From: Azophilus sp965215035
GTDB taxonomy: Bacteria > Pseudomonadota > Gammaproteobacteria > Pseudomonadales > Azotimanducaceae
Assembly (NCBI GenBank): GCA_965215035.1
Contig: OZ244040.1
Coordinates: forward strand, 1,054,001-1,118,000
DNA: 64,000 nt
Direction: 5' to 3'
Shown here: positions 52,728 to 61,384 of the stretch, in pieces
Layout of the letters: each line of letters opens with the position of its first letter
Position numbering within the stretch: the first letter of the stretch is position 1
Position numbers and translations under genes: made by a program
The notes under the pieces: generated by a model
Database searches by the model: none
What the model was told of the DNA's origin: nothing
Seen by the model: the letters and a program-made list of their open reading frames with translations, nothing else

Positions 52728-54842
52728 ATGATCGATGCAACGCCGCCGGAGCCACCGAAGGCGGCAACCCGACCCTACAGCGCGACGTACCACGGCGTCA
52801 CCATTGAGGATCCCTACCACTGGCTGAAGGACCAAAGCTATCCGGAAGTGGATGACGCGGACGTGCTCGCCTACCTTGAGGCGGAGAACGCCTACTTCGA
52901 GGCCATGATGGCCCCCCACGCCGAACTGGTGGAAACCCTCTACCAGGAAATCAAGGCCCGGCAGCAGCCGGACGAGGCCGGTGTTCCGGTTCGGCAAGGT
53001 GACTGGTACTACCAGTGGCGCTTTGAGGAAGGTGGCCAGTACCGCATCTGGTCGCGCTGGCCGGCGGAGGAGCCGGGCGCGCGCACGGGGGCCACCAGCG
53101 GCGCCGCGACCATCCTCGACGAGCCGGCGCTGGCCGGGCATGCGGACTACTTCCGCCTCGGGGCGCTTGCCGTCGGCAACGCTGGAAAGCTGATGGCCTA
53201 CAGCACCGACACCAACGGCTCGGAACGCTTCCGACTCGTGGTCAAGAACCTGGGCACCGGTGAATTGCTCGCCGACGCCATCGAAAACACCAGCGGTGCG
53301 CCCATATGGGCGGCGGACGATTCGGCTTTTCTGTACACGGTGGTCGATGAAAACTGGCGTCCGTACCAGGTACGGCGGCATCGGTTGGGCGAACCGGTTG
53401 CAAGCGACGTCGTTGTCTACGAGGAAGGCGACCCCGGCTTTTTCGTCGGCCTATCCCGAAGCGCCTCGAAGCGATACGCGGTGCTCCACACCTCCGACCA
53501 TGTCACTTCCGAAGTGCACCTTATCCCCACCAGCAACCTGGACGCGGAACCGGCGCTGGTCAGCCCGCGCCGGGAGAACCACGAATACTCAGTCGACCAC
53601 CAAGGCGACCGCTTCGTCATCCGCACCAACGACCGTCACAAAAACACCCGCATCGCCGCGGCCAGGGAGGACAACTTTGCCGAGCACGCCTGGGAACCCT
53701 TGCTAGATGGTTCCGATGCGCTCTACATACGGGGCTTTGCGGCCTTTGCCGACTTCATTGCCGTGCTGGAGCGCGTTGATGGGCTCGACCGGGTGCGCCT
53801 GATCGACCGGGAGGGAATCAGCACCCACATTGAATTCCCCGAATCCGCCTACAGCGTCGGCTTAGGGGACAACCCCGAATTCGATACCCGGGTTCTGCGC
53901 CTCAACTACACGTCCATGGTGGCGCCGCAGACGGTTTACGACTATCACATCGACGGGCGCGAACTGGAAGTGCGCAAGGTGCGGCAGATTCCGAGCGGCT
54001 ATGATTCCGGGCTCTACGTTACCGAGCGGCTCCTGGTGCCGGCCCGGGACGGCGCGCGGGTTCCCGTATCCCTCGTGCGCCGCAGGGACACCCCCACCGA
54101 CGGCAGCGCGCCGCTGTACCTCTACGGCTACGGTGCCTACGGCCACGCCATTTTGCCGTCGTTCTCATCGACCCGCCTATCCCTGCTCGAGCGCGGCTTC
54201 ATCGCGGCCATCGCCCACATACGCGGCGGCGACGACCTCGGCTACCACTGGTACGAAGCCGGCAAGCTGAGCCAGCGCACAAATACCTTCAACGATTTTG
54301 TGGACGTGGCCAGACACCTGGTTGCGGCGGGTTACGGCGCAAAAGGCCGAATCGCTATCGCCGGCGGTAGCGCTGGCGGCAAACTTATGGGCGCCGTTGT
54401 CAACCAGGCGCCCGAACTATGGGGCGCGGTCGTCGCCCATGTGCCGTTCGTGGACGTGCTGAACACCATGCTCGACAGTTCGCTGCCGCTCACGCCCATG
54501 GAGTGGCCGGAGTGGGGCAACCCCATCGAGGACGCGGCCGCCTTCCACCTGATCCGTTCCTATTCGCCCTACGATCAACTGCGGCCGGGTGCCTACCCGC
54601 CCATGCTGGTGACCGCCGGGCTGAACGACCCCCGGGTGACCTACTGGGAACCCGCCAAGTACGTTGCCAAGCTGAGGACGCTGAAAACCGATCGCAATCC
54701 CCTGCTGCTGAAGACCAATATGGAGGCGGGCCACGGCGGCAAGTCGGGACGCTTTGATTCGCTGCGCGAGGTGGCGGAGGAGTATGGGTTCATGTTGGTG
54801 GCCCTGGGGTTGCCCTCCGCCAAGGTGCCGCTGCCGAGGTGA
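52728..54842 (+). CDS. S9 family oligopeptidase B-like peptidase
   Basis: The product is a serine oligopeptidase with an N-terminal beta-propeller and C-terminal alpha/beta hydrolase. The catalytic triad is seen in IAGGSAGGKLMGAVVNQ, TAGLNDPRVTYWEPAKYVAKLR and NMEAGHGGKSGRF, and RGGDDLGYHWYEAGK matches oligopeptidase B. The ATG at 52728 gives 704 residues. Directly upstream in frame is LVGVALPFIIAACTGSEAP, a likely lipoprotein lipobox (IAAC), reached from a TTG at 52671, so the true start may be earlier and the protein envelope-anchored. Confidence 0.9.
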   Translation: MIDATPPEPPKAATRPYSATYHGVTIEDPYHWLKDQSYPEVDDADVLAYLEAENAYFEAMMAPHAELVETLYQEIKARQQPDEAGVPVRQGDWYYQWRFEEGGQYRIWSRWPAEEPGARTGATSGAATILDEPALAGHADYFRLGALAVGNAGKLMAYSTDTNGSERFRLVVKNLGTGELLADAIENTSGAPIWAADDSAFLYTVVDENWRPYQVRRHRLGEPVASDVVVYEEGDPGFFVGLSRSASKRYAVLHTSDHVTSEVHLIPTSNLDAEPALVSPRRENHEYSVDHQGDRFVIRTNDRHKNTRIAAAREDNFAEHAWEPLLDGSDALYIRGFAAFADFIAVLERVDGLDRVRLIDREGISTHIEFPESAYSVGLGDNPEFDTRVLRLNYTSMVAPQTVYDYHIDGRELEVRKVRQIPSGYDSGLYVTERLLVPARDGARVPVSLVRRRDTPTDGSAPLYLYGYGAYGHAILPSFSSTRLSLLERGFIAAIAHIRGGDDLGYHWYEAGKLSQRTNTFNDFVDVARHLVAAGYGAKGRIAIAGGSAGGKLMGAVVNQAPELWGAVVAHVPFVDVLNTMLDSSLPLTPMEWPEWGNPIEDAAAFHLIRSYSPYDQLRPGAYPPMLVTAGLNDPRVTYWEPAKYVAKLRTLKTDRNPLLLKTNMEAGHGGKSGRFDSLREVAEEYGFMLVALGLPSAKVPLPR

Positions 54843-54898
54843 CATGGCAGATGCGCGTGGTTTTACTCGAGGGTGCCGGCCAGCACTTCCTTTTCGAA

Positions 54899-54997
54899 GG
54901 GAATTGTAGTGATCGGTTGACGAACCACGACCTGTAGTGGTTATGCGCCTTGCGGGACTCGGCATGTGGTGGTTCGTCAACTGTTCTACGTAATTTC
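54899..54997. repeat. Family 2 palindromic repeat, copy 2
   Basis: The copy begins GGAATTGTAGTGATCGGTTG and ends GTCAACTGTTCTACG. Inside, ACGAACCACGAC is mirrored by GTGGTGGTTCGTC, with GTAGTGGTTATGCGCCTTGC in the middle. It lies in the 245-base gap between the convergent S9 peptidase and pgk genes. Confidence 0.85.
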
Positions 54998-55087
54998 CTT
55001 TTCGAATGAGAAGTGCCCTGTTCCCCCCGCGCCCGCGCCCCGGCAACCGGGGTGGAAACCCGCATGCCCTAATCTGCCGGTGAGCGG

Positions 55088-56248
55088 TCAAGCATCCGCC
55101 CGGCCTTGCAGTGCCGCCACCGCCGGCAGGGTCTTGCCCTCCACAAATTCGAGGAAGGCACCGCCGCCGGTTGAGATGTAGGAAATGCCCTCGCGTACGC
55201 CGTACTTGTCGATAGCGGCCAAGGTATCGCCGCCGCCGGCGATGGAAAACGCCTCGCTCGATGCGACCGCCTCGGCGAGTACGCGGGTGCCCTCGCCGAA
55301 CTGATCAAATTCGAATACCCCGACCGGGCCGTTCCACAGGATGGTGCCGGCGCTGGCCAGCGGGGCCCGCCACCGCCTCGCCGTCTCCGGGCCGATATCG
55401 AGGATCATCTCGCCGTTCCCGACCTCTGTGATGGCCCGGACCAGCGCCGTCTCCCGCTCATCGACCCGCCTACCCACCATGACATCGACCGGCAGCGGTA
55501 TCGCCACCCGTTGCGCGAGATTTGCGGCGACCCCGAGCAGCTCCTTCTCCACCAACGACGCGCCGGTCCGGTGGCCGGCGGCGGCGATAAAGGTGTTGGC
55601 GATACCGCCGCCGGCCAGCACCCGGTCGGCCAGCGTGGCGAGTTTGTCGAGCACGGCGAGCTTGGTGGAGACCTTCGACCCGCCGACGACGGCAACCAGG
55701 GGCCGCCGCGGGTTGCTAAGCGCTCGCGTCAGCGCGTCGAGTTCCGCCGCGAGCAGCGGCCCGGCGCAAGCCACGGGAGCGAACTGGGCAACGCCGTGGG
55801 TCGATGCCTGGGCGCGGTGCGCGGTGGCGAAGGCGTCCATTACAAAGATGTCGGCCAGCGCCGCCAGGCGGGCGGCCAAGCCAGGGTCATCGGCCTTCTC
55901 GCCGGGTAGAAAACGCACGTTCTCTAACAAGGCGATGCGGGCATTCGACGCTCCGGCGGCATCGAGATCGGCCAACAACGGCACTGCCTCACCCAGCAGC
56001 TCCGCCAACCGCCGGGCTACCGGCAACAATGAAAACGCCGGGTCGAACTGGCCTTCCCGCGGCCGGCCAAGGTGCGACATCAGGATAACTCGGGCCCCTT
56101 GGGCGAGCGCCTGTCTGAGGGTCGGCAGTGCCGCCGCGATTCTGGCATCGCTCGCCACCTTGCCGGCGGCGATGGGAACGTTCAGGTCTTCCCGGATCAA
56201 GACGCGCTTGCCGGTCAGCACCAGTTCTTCCATACGCTTAAACGTCAT
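55088..56248 (-). CDS. pgk: Phosphoglycerate kinase
   Basis: Pgk interconverts 1,3-bisphosphoglycerate and 3-phosphoglycerate with ADP/ATP. The 386 residues start MTFKRMEELVLTGKRVLIREDLNVP. VILMSHLGRPREG, PLVAVVGGSKVSTKLAVLDKL and the C-terminal nucleotide motif ISYISTGGGAFLEFVEGK are visible. It follows tkt by 68 bases on the same strand. In many relatives epd/gapA lies between tkt and pgk; it is missing here. Confidence 0.97.
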   Translation of the reverse strand: MTFKRMEELVLTGKRVLIREDLNVPIAAGKVASDARIAAALPTLRQALAQGARVILMSHLGRPREGQFDPAFSLLPVARRLAELLGEAVPLLADLDAAGASNARIALLENVRFLPGEKADDPGLAARLAALADIFVMDAFATAHRAQASTHGVAQFAPVACAGPLLAAELDALTRALSNPRRPLVAVVGGSKVSTKLAVLDKLATLADRVLAGGGIANTFIAAAGHRTGASLVEKELLGVAANLAQRVAIPLPVDVMVGRRVDERETALVRAITEVGNGEMILDIGPETARRWRAPLASAGTILWNGPVGVFEFDQFGEGTRVLAEAVASSEAFSIAGGGDTLAAIDKYGVREGISYISTGGGAFLEFVEGKTLPAVAALQGRADA

Positions 56249-56316
56249 ACAGACAGTACTCCGTCGGTGCGGCGTTGTGCGGCGGCCATGCCGTTGCGGT
56301 GCCAGTAGGGTGCCGG

Positions 56317-58296
56317 CTAGCGGCCGAGGGTTTGCTCGACAACCGCAACCAGGTTGTCCAGGGTCATTCCCAACGCTTCCATAGCCGTGGGGCCCGGTGC
56401 GCTCAAACCGAAACGGTCGATGCCGAGCACAGCGCCGTCGAGGCCCACGAACCGGCGCCAGTAGTCCGGGTGGCCCGCCTCGACCGCAATGCGGGCCCTT
56501 AAGCCCGGCGGGATGACCGAGTCGCGATAGGCTCTGGGCTGGGCCAGAAAGACATCGGTGCTGGGCATGGACACGACCCGCACGCCGATGCGCCGCTCGG
56601 CCAACCGCCGTTGCGCCTGCATCGCAAGATCCACTTCCGACCCCGTGGCAATAAGCACCGCCTCCGGCCCGCTGTCTTCCCGGCCCAGTATGTACCCGCC
56701 CCGCCGAATCGATTTGAGGGTTTCCGCGTTCCGGGGTTGCGGAATGGTCTTCTGGCGTGTGAATACCAGCGCGGTGGGGCCGCTGGTTCGTTCAATAGCA
56801 TGCTCCCAGGCAACCGCGGACTCCACCGTGTCGCAGGGCCGCCAGGTTGAAAGATTGGGCGTGGTGCGCAGGTTGGTGAGCTGTTCAATCGGCTGGTGCG
56901 TCGGGCCGTCTTCGCCCACGGCCACGGAGTCGTGGGTATAGACCAGGATGTTGGGAATACCCATCAGCGCGGCGAGCCGCAGCGCATTGCGCGCGTATTC
57001 CATGAACACCAGGAAGGTGCCGGAGTAGGGCCGGAAACCGCCGTGCAGCAGCATGCCGTTGCAAAAGGCCGTCATGCCGAACTCGCGCACGCCGAAACTC
57101 AGGTAGCGCGCATCGCCCGCATCCGCCCACCTGGTGTTGTTGGAGCCGGTCAGGTCCGCGGAGCCACCAAATAACTCCGGCAGGCGCGGCCCTAGGGCAT
57201 CGAGGCATGCCCCGGAAGACTGTCGCGTGGCGAGCGGCTGCATTTCTTCCTGTGCGGAGCTGGCCAACTGCCGGATGCCGTTCGCCCAGCCGTCGGGCAG
57301 ACGACCGGTAATGCGTCGCTCGAATTCCGCGGCCAAGCCCGGAAAATCCCGGCGATAGGCGTCGAACGATGCCTGCCAATCGGCTTGGGCGCGGCCTCCC
57401 TTGGCGACGCAGTTCCAGCTTTCGTAAATGCTTCCCGGAATAGCGAACGGCTCCTGTTCCCAGTTCAGGGTGCGCCGCGCGGCGTCCACTTCGTCCTCGC
57501 CGAGCGCCGCCCCATGCACCGCCGCCGTGCCCTGCTTGTTCGGTGCGCCGTAGCCGATGATCGTCTTGATGCACAGCAGAGTAGGCCGCCCGTCGCTGGC
57601 GACGGCCAGGCCGAGCGCCCGCTCGATGCCTTGGGGGTCGTGGCCGTCGACGCCGTCGATAACGCGCCAGCCATAGCTCCTGAAGCGACCCGGCACATCC
57701 TCGGTGAACCAGGCGTCCACGGCACCGTCGATGGAGATGCCGTTGTCGTCGTACAGGCAGATGAGCTTACCGAGGCGGAGCGTTCCGGCCAGGGATGCCG
57801 CCTCGTGGGATATGCCTTCCATGAGGCAGCCGTCGCCAACGATCGCCCAGGTGCGGTGGTTCACGATCTCGTGCCCCGGTTTGTTGAATTCTTCCCCCAG
57901 GCGCTGTTCCGCCAGTGCCATGCCGACCGCGTTGGCCAGGCCCTGACCCAGCGGCCCGGTTGTTGTTTCGATACCGGGACACTCGCCGAACTCTGGATGG
58001 CCGGCGGTTTTGGCATGAAGTTGCCGGAACGCCTTGATGTCGTCGATGGAAACATCGTAGCCGGTCAGGTGCAGCACGCTATACAGCAACATGGCGCCGT
58101 GCCCGTTGGAGAGCACCACCCGGTCGCGGTCGCACCACTCGGGGTCGCGCGGATTGTGCTTCAACACCTCTCGCCACAGAATTTCCGCAACCTCGGCCAG
58201 GCCCATGGGCGCGCCCGGGTGCCCGGAGTTGGCGCGCTGCACCGCATCCATGGACAGGGCCCGGATTGCGTTGGCCCGATCGGCTCGGGAACTCAC
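56317..58296 (-). CDS. tkt: Transketolase
   Basis: Transketolase moves two-carbon units in the pentose phosphate pathway, using thiamine diphosphate. The GTG at 58296 gives 659 residues starting (V)SSRADRANAIRALSMDAVQRANSGHPGAPMG, the usual start; the frame is open 309 bases further but not family-like. The thiamine motif is VGDGCLMEGISHEAASLAG...YDDNGISID, and the central domain has RYLSFGVREFGMTAFCNGM and THDSVAVGEDGPTHQPIEQL. pgk follows. Confidence 0.96.
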   Translation of the reverse strand: MSSRADRANAIRALSMDAVQRANSGHPGAPMGLAEVAEILWREVLKHNPRDPEWCDRDRVVLSNGHGAMLLYSVLHLTGYDVSIDDIKAFRQLHAKTAGHPEFGECPGIETTTGPLGQGLANAVGMALAEQRLGEEFNKPGHEIVNHRTWAIVGDGCLMEGISHEAASLAGTLRLGKLICLYDDNGISIDGAVDAWFTEDVPGRFRSYGWRVIDGVDGHDPQGIERALGLAVASDGRPTLLCIKTIIGYGAPNKQGTAAVHGAALGEDEVDAARRTLNWEQEPFAIPGSIYESWNCVAKGGRAQADWQASFDAYRRDFPGLAAEFERRITGRLPDGWANGIRQLASSAQEEMQPLATRQSSGACLDALGPRLPELFGGSADLTGSNNTRWADAGDARYLSFGVREFGMTAFCNGMLLHGGFRPYSGTFLVFMEYARNALRLAALMGIPNILVYTHDSVAVGEDGPTHQPIEQLTNLRTTPNLSTWRPCDTVESAVAWEHAIERTSGPTALVFTRQKTIPQPRNAETLKSIRRGGYILGREDSGPEAVLIATGSEVDLAMQAQRRLAERRIGVRVVSMPSTDVFLAQPRAYRDSVIPPGLRARIAVEAGHPDYWRRFVGLDGAVLGIDRFGLSAPGPTAMEALGMTLDNLVAVVEQTLGR

Positions 58297-58658
58297 GACG
58301 GCACCCGCGAAGCCCGGCAAGACCAGGTATCGAACCGCCCGACACCAGCGGCTGACCAGGGTATCGAACAGGAATCTCCGGTGTGCCGGGCAACCGGGAT
58401 AGCCGAACCCGGGCATCCGATGCCGGGAACCGGAAGCAGCAGAGCGTGGATGTGCATCATCCTCGAAACCGGACCGTGCGGCGAAGTACGCTATTCTCCC
58501 TATCCACCCGAGGCATGGCAACGAAAAAGCCAAGAAGGCGCGGTAGTGCAGGCAGAAACTCTCCGGAGGGTCGCAGCACGCAAGGTCGTTGGCGACTTCG
58601 GGCATTTCGACTTAGGAGCTAGTCGGGATTTTTAGCTAAATATTTGATTTATAAAGGT

Positions 58659-58750
58659 AATTATAGAGATCGGTTGACGAGCCACGACGTGTAGTGGTTA
58701 TGCGCCTTGCGGGACTCAGCATGTGGTGGCTCGTCAACTGTTCTACATAA
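58659..58750. repeat. Family 2 palindromic repeat, copy 3
   Basis: The copy is AATTATAGAGATCGGTTGAC through GTCAACTGTTCTACATAA, with inner CGAGCCACGACGTG mirrored by ATGTGGTGGCTCG. It is in the same orientation as copy 2. It sits in the 744-base gap between divergent tkt and metK. Confidence 0.85.
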
Positions 58751-59040
58751 GCCCCTTTAGAAAGAATCTGGTTTTTCGCGCCAAAAGTAAAATTCCTTAT
58801 ATTTCAATAAGCTGGGGTGTTCAAAGTATCTAAGCCGGACAGGCTGCTAGCCTAGGTGTTTATGGCCAACCCGAGGAAGAGCGTGCAGGAAAGCATACTG
58901 CGGAAGGTTTGTGGAAAGTTCGTTGGGGTCTACAGAAGGTCTGGACAGGTTGGCTGGGCGAGCCGTTGGACACCATTGGTGAGCCAGGTGGGTTGGTTCC
59001 GGTAGAATGCTTGGTTTAATCCAACACAGGCAAACACCCG
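58751..59040. promoter_or_regulatory. metK leader and promoter region
   Basis: These 290 bases precede metK. A TAGAAT (-10-like) lies near 59003 within GGTTCCGGTAGAATGCTTGG. I looked for a SAM or SAH riboswitch and saw none of the conserved cores. A 46-codon frame (58862-59005, starting MANPRKSVQESILRK) is present, but with no good ribosome site and is not recognised. Confidence 0.35.
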
Positions 59041-60192
59041 ATGGCCGACTATAGTGTCTTCACTTCCGAATCCGTCTCGGAAGGTCATCCCGACAAGATG
59101 GCGGATCAGATCTCCGACGCGGTGCTAGACGCCATGCTGGCCCAGGATGCCGACTCCCGGGTGGCGTGCGAAACCCTCATCAAGGATGAACTCGTTGTGG
59201 TTGCCGGGGAGGTCCGCTCCAACGCCGAACTGGACTTGGAGGCGTTGGTTCGGCAGGTAATCGCCGATATCGGCTACACCAAGCGCGACAGCGGATTCGA
59301 TCTGCATAACTGCAAGGTTATCAATGCCCTGGGGCAGCAGTCGAGCGACATCGCCATCGGCGTGGACGAAACCGCCGAGCGCGAGCAGGGTGCCGGCGAT
59401 CAGGGGCTGATGTTCGGTTACGCCTCGAACGACACGGATGTGCTTATGCCGGCGCCAATCGCCTACGCGCATCGGCTGGTCAGGCAACAGGCGATGAAAC
59501 GCCGCAACTCCCTCGACTTTCTGCGCCCCGACGCCAAGAGTCAGCTTAGCTTCCGCTACGACGGCCAGGGCAAACCGATGGCCATCGACGCGGTGGTGCT
59601 GTCCACCCAGCACACCCCGGGCATTAGCCGGCGGACCTTGACCGAGGCGGTCATGGAAGAAATCGTTAAGCCGGTGCTACCCGCCAACTGGCTTTCCAGC
59701 GGCACCAGGTACTACATCAATCCCACCGGCAACTTCGTGATCGGCGGTCCGGTCGGCGATTGCGGGCTGACCGGGCGCAAGATCATGGTCGACACCTATG
59801 GTGGCATGGCGCGCCACGGCGGCGGTGCCTTCTCCGGCAAGGACCCCTCCAAGGTCGATCGCTCCGCCGCCTACGCCGGCCGCTATGTCGCCAAGAACAT
59901 CGTTGCCGCCGGCCTCGCCGAGCGCTGCGAGATTCAAGTCAGCTATGCGATCGGCATTGCGCAACCAATCTCGATCAGTATCAACACCTTCGGCACCGGC
60001 AGGCTCGACAACGAGCGCATCGTTCAACTTGTGCGTGAACATTTCGATTTGCGGCCGCGGAGTCTGATCGACATGCTGGATCTCAAGCGGCCGATCTACC
60101 GGCAAACCGCCGCCTACGGGCACTTCGGCCGCACCGAAGAAGCGTTTACATGGGAGCGCACCGACAAGGCCGAGGCGTTGGCCGCCGCGTGA
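59041..60192 (+). CDS. metK: S-adenosylmethionine synthetase
   Basis: MetK makes SAM from methionine and ATP. The 383-residue product starts MADYSVFTSESVSEGHPDKMADQISDAVLDA. The signatures GAGDQGLMFGYA and GGGAFSGKDPSKVDRSAAYAGRY are exact. metF begins 27 bases downstream, giving a methyl-cycle pair. ahcY, which often lies between these genes in relatives, is missing. Confidence 0.98.
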   Translation: MADYSVFTSESVSEGHPDKMADQISDAVLDAMLAQDADSRVACETLIKDELVVVAGEVRSNAELDLEALVRQVIADIGYTKRDSGFDLHNCKVINALGQQSSDIAIGVDETAEREQGAGDQGLMFGYASNDTDVLMPAPIAYAHRLVRQQAMKRRNSLDFLRPDAKSQLSFRYDGQGKPMAIDAVVLSTQHTPGISRRTLTEAVMEEIVKPVLPANWLSSGTRYYINPTGNFVIGGPVGDCGLTGRKIMVDTYGGMARHGGGAFSGKDPSKVDRSAAYAGRYVAKNIVAAGLAERCEIQVSYAIGIAQPISISINTFGTGRLDNERIVQLVREHFDLRPRSLIDMLDLKRPIYRQTAAYGHFGRTEEAFTWERTDKAEALAAA

Positions 60193-60219
60193 TGCACCCC
60201 GGAGGCAGCCAGGTCCGCA

Positions 60220-61050
60220 TTGGTGAGGCTCAGTTTCGAATTTTTTCCGCCCCGCACACCGGCGGGCAGGGCTGGCCTGCTCGGCGTTGCCAACCGCTTG
60301 ACCCGGTTCCGGCCAGCGTTCTTCTCGGTGACCTACGGTGCCAACGGGTCGACCCGGGAAGGCACGGTGAACACGGTGCGACGCTTGCTGGACCAGGGCC
60401 TGGTGGCGGTGCCGCACCTGTCCATGGGCAGCGACCGCGCTGCGCAAACCCGCGCATTGATCGACGAATACCGGCGTATCGGTGTTGATCGCATCGTTGC
60501 GCTGCGCGGCGACCGGCCATCCGGCATGGGCGCTGTGCGCTACCCCAACAACGCCGAAGCGCTGGTTCGGCTGATACGTGCGCACTGTGGCGATGCCTTG
60601 CAACTGGAGGTTGCCGGTTACCCCGAGGTTCATCCGGAAGCGGTATCGCCCGCCAGCGACCTTCAGTTCCTGAAGCGCAAGGTGGAGGCGGGGGCCAACG
60701 GCGTCATCACACAGTACTTCTTCAGCCCCCATGCCTTTTTCGACTTTCGGCGGCGCGCCGAAGCCGTCGGCATCGATGTGCCCATCGTGCCGGGCATCAT
60801 GCCGCTGACCAACTTCACCAACTTCGTCCGCTTCTCCCGGGGCTGCGGTGCCGATATTCCCCGCTGGATCTACAAGCACCTTGAAGCCTACCGGGACGAC
60901 GAGCCGTCGTTGCGGGAATTCGGGGTAGAGGTGGTCACCCGCCTGTGCCGGGAGCTCCTCGCCGAGGGGGTTCCGGGGCTGCACTTCTACACGCTGAATC
61001 GCTGGGGCGCGGCGACGCGCATCTGCGAGAACCTTGGCCTGGGGCCGTAG
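60220..61050 (+). CDS. metF: 5,10-methylenetetrahydrofolate reductase
   Basis: MetF reduces methylene-THF to methyl-THF with FAD for methionine synthesis. The start is a TTG at 60220 or GTG at 60223, giving 276 residues (VRLSFEFFPPRTPAGRAGLL). SFEFFPPRT, FFSVTYGANGSTREGT, VPHLSMG, RIVALRGDRP and ANGVITQYFF are typical. GLHFYTLNRWGAATRIC ends it. It is cotranscribed with metK and followed by a terminator. Confidence 0.95.
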   Translation: MVRLSFEFFPPRTPAGRAGLLGVANRLTRFRPAFFSVTYGANGSTREGTVNTVRRLLDQGLVAVPHLSMGSDRAAQTRALIDEYRRIGVDRIVALRGDRPSGMGAVRYPNNAEALVRLIRAHCGDALQLEVAGYPEVHPEAVSPASDLQFLKRKVEAGANGVITQYFFSPHAFFDFRRRAEAVGIDVPIVPGIMPLTNFTNFVRFSRGCGADIPRWIYKHLEAYRDDEPSLREFGVEVVTRLCRELLAEGVPGLHFYTLNRWGAATRICENLGLGP

Positions 61051-61138
61051 TGGGCGGGATGCGCCCTAGGGTGCCGTGCGCCTGGGTCGCATCCGGCCGG
61101 TCTCGTGTCAAATCTCCCCTGCCGATTGGTCATACCGT

Positions 61139-61169
61139 GCCCGGCAGCTCGCCGGGCCTAGCGATTTTT
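61139..61169 (+). terminator. Rho-independent terminator after metF
   Basis: A seven-pair stem GCCCGGC/GCCGGGC with the loop AGCTC (61139-61157) is followed by CTAGCGATTTTT. It lies 89 bases after the metF stop and should end metK-metF transcription. Confidence 0.7.
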
Positions 61170-61210
61170 CATGTTGCAACTTTTTGAAATATTTGGATTT
61201 TTTTGGAAAT

Positions 61211-61302
61211 ACGTAAAACATTTGACGGGCCACCACATGCCGAGGCCCGCAAGGCGCATAACCACTACATGTGGTGGTTCGTCAGCCGATCACTACAATT
61301 CC
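61211..61302. repeat. Family 2 palindromic repeat, copy 4
   Basis: This copy is inverted relative to copies 2 and 3: it reads TTTGACGGGCCACCACATG and ends CATGTGGTGGTTCGTCAG then CCGATCACTACAATTCCC. It lies between metF and the CheA-like gene. The outer end GGGAATTGTAGTGATCGG (read inverted) equals the left end of copy 2. Confidence 0.85.
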
Positions 61303-61384
61303 CAATTTCTTTGGCTTGAGAAACTGGGCTCCTTATAGGGCAAGCAGTTAGCTGCAAAGCCCGGCAGGTGGCCAGATTGTGTCC

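Noticed and set aside
58862..59005. Small frame MANPRKSVQESILRK before metK
   Set aside because: No ribosome binding site and no known match; it overlaps the expected metK promoter.
58751..59040. Possible SAM/SAH riboswitch before metK
   Set aside because: CCGAGGAAGAGCG near 58871 recalls an SAH aptamer, but the pairing partner and the rest of the core are absent, and that riboswitch normally precedes ahcY.
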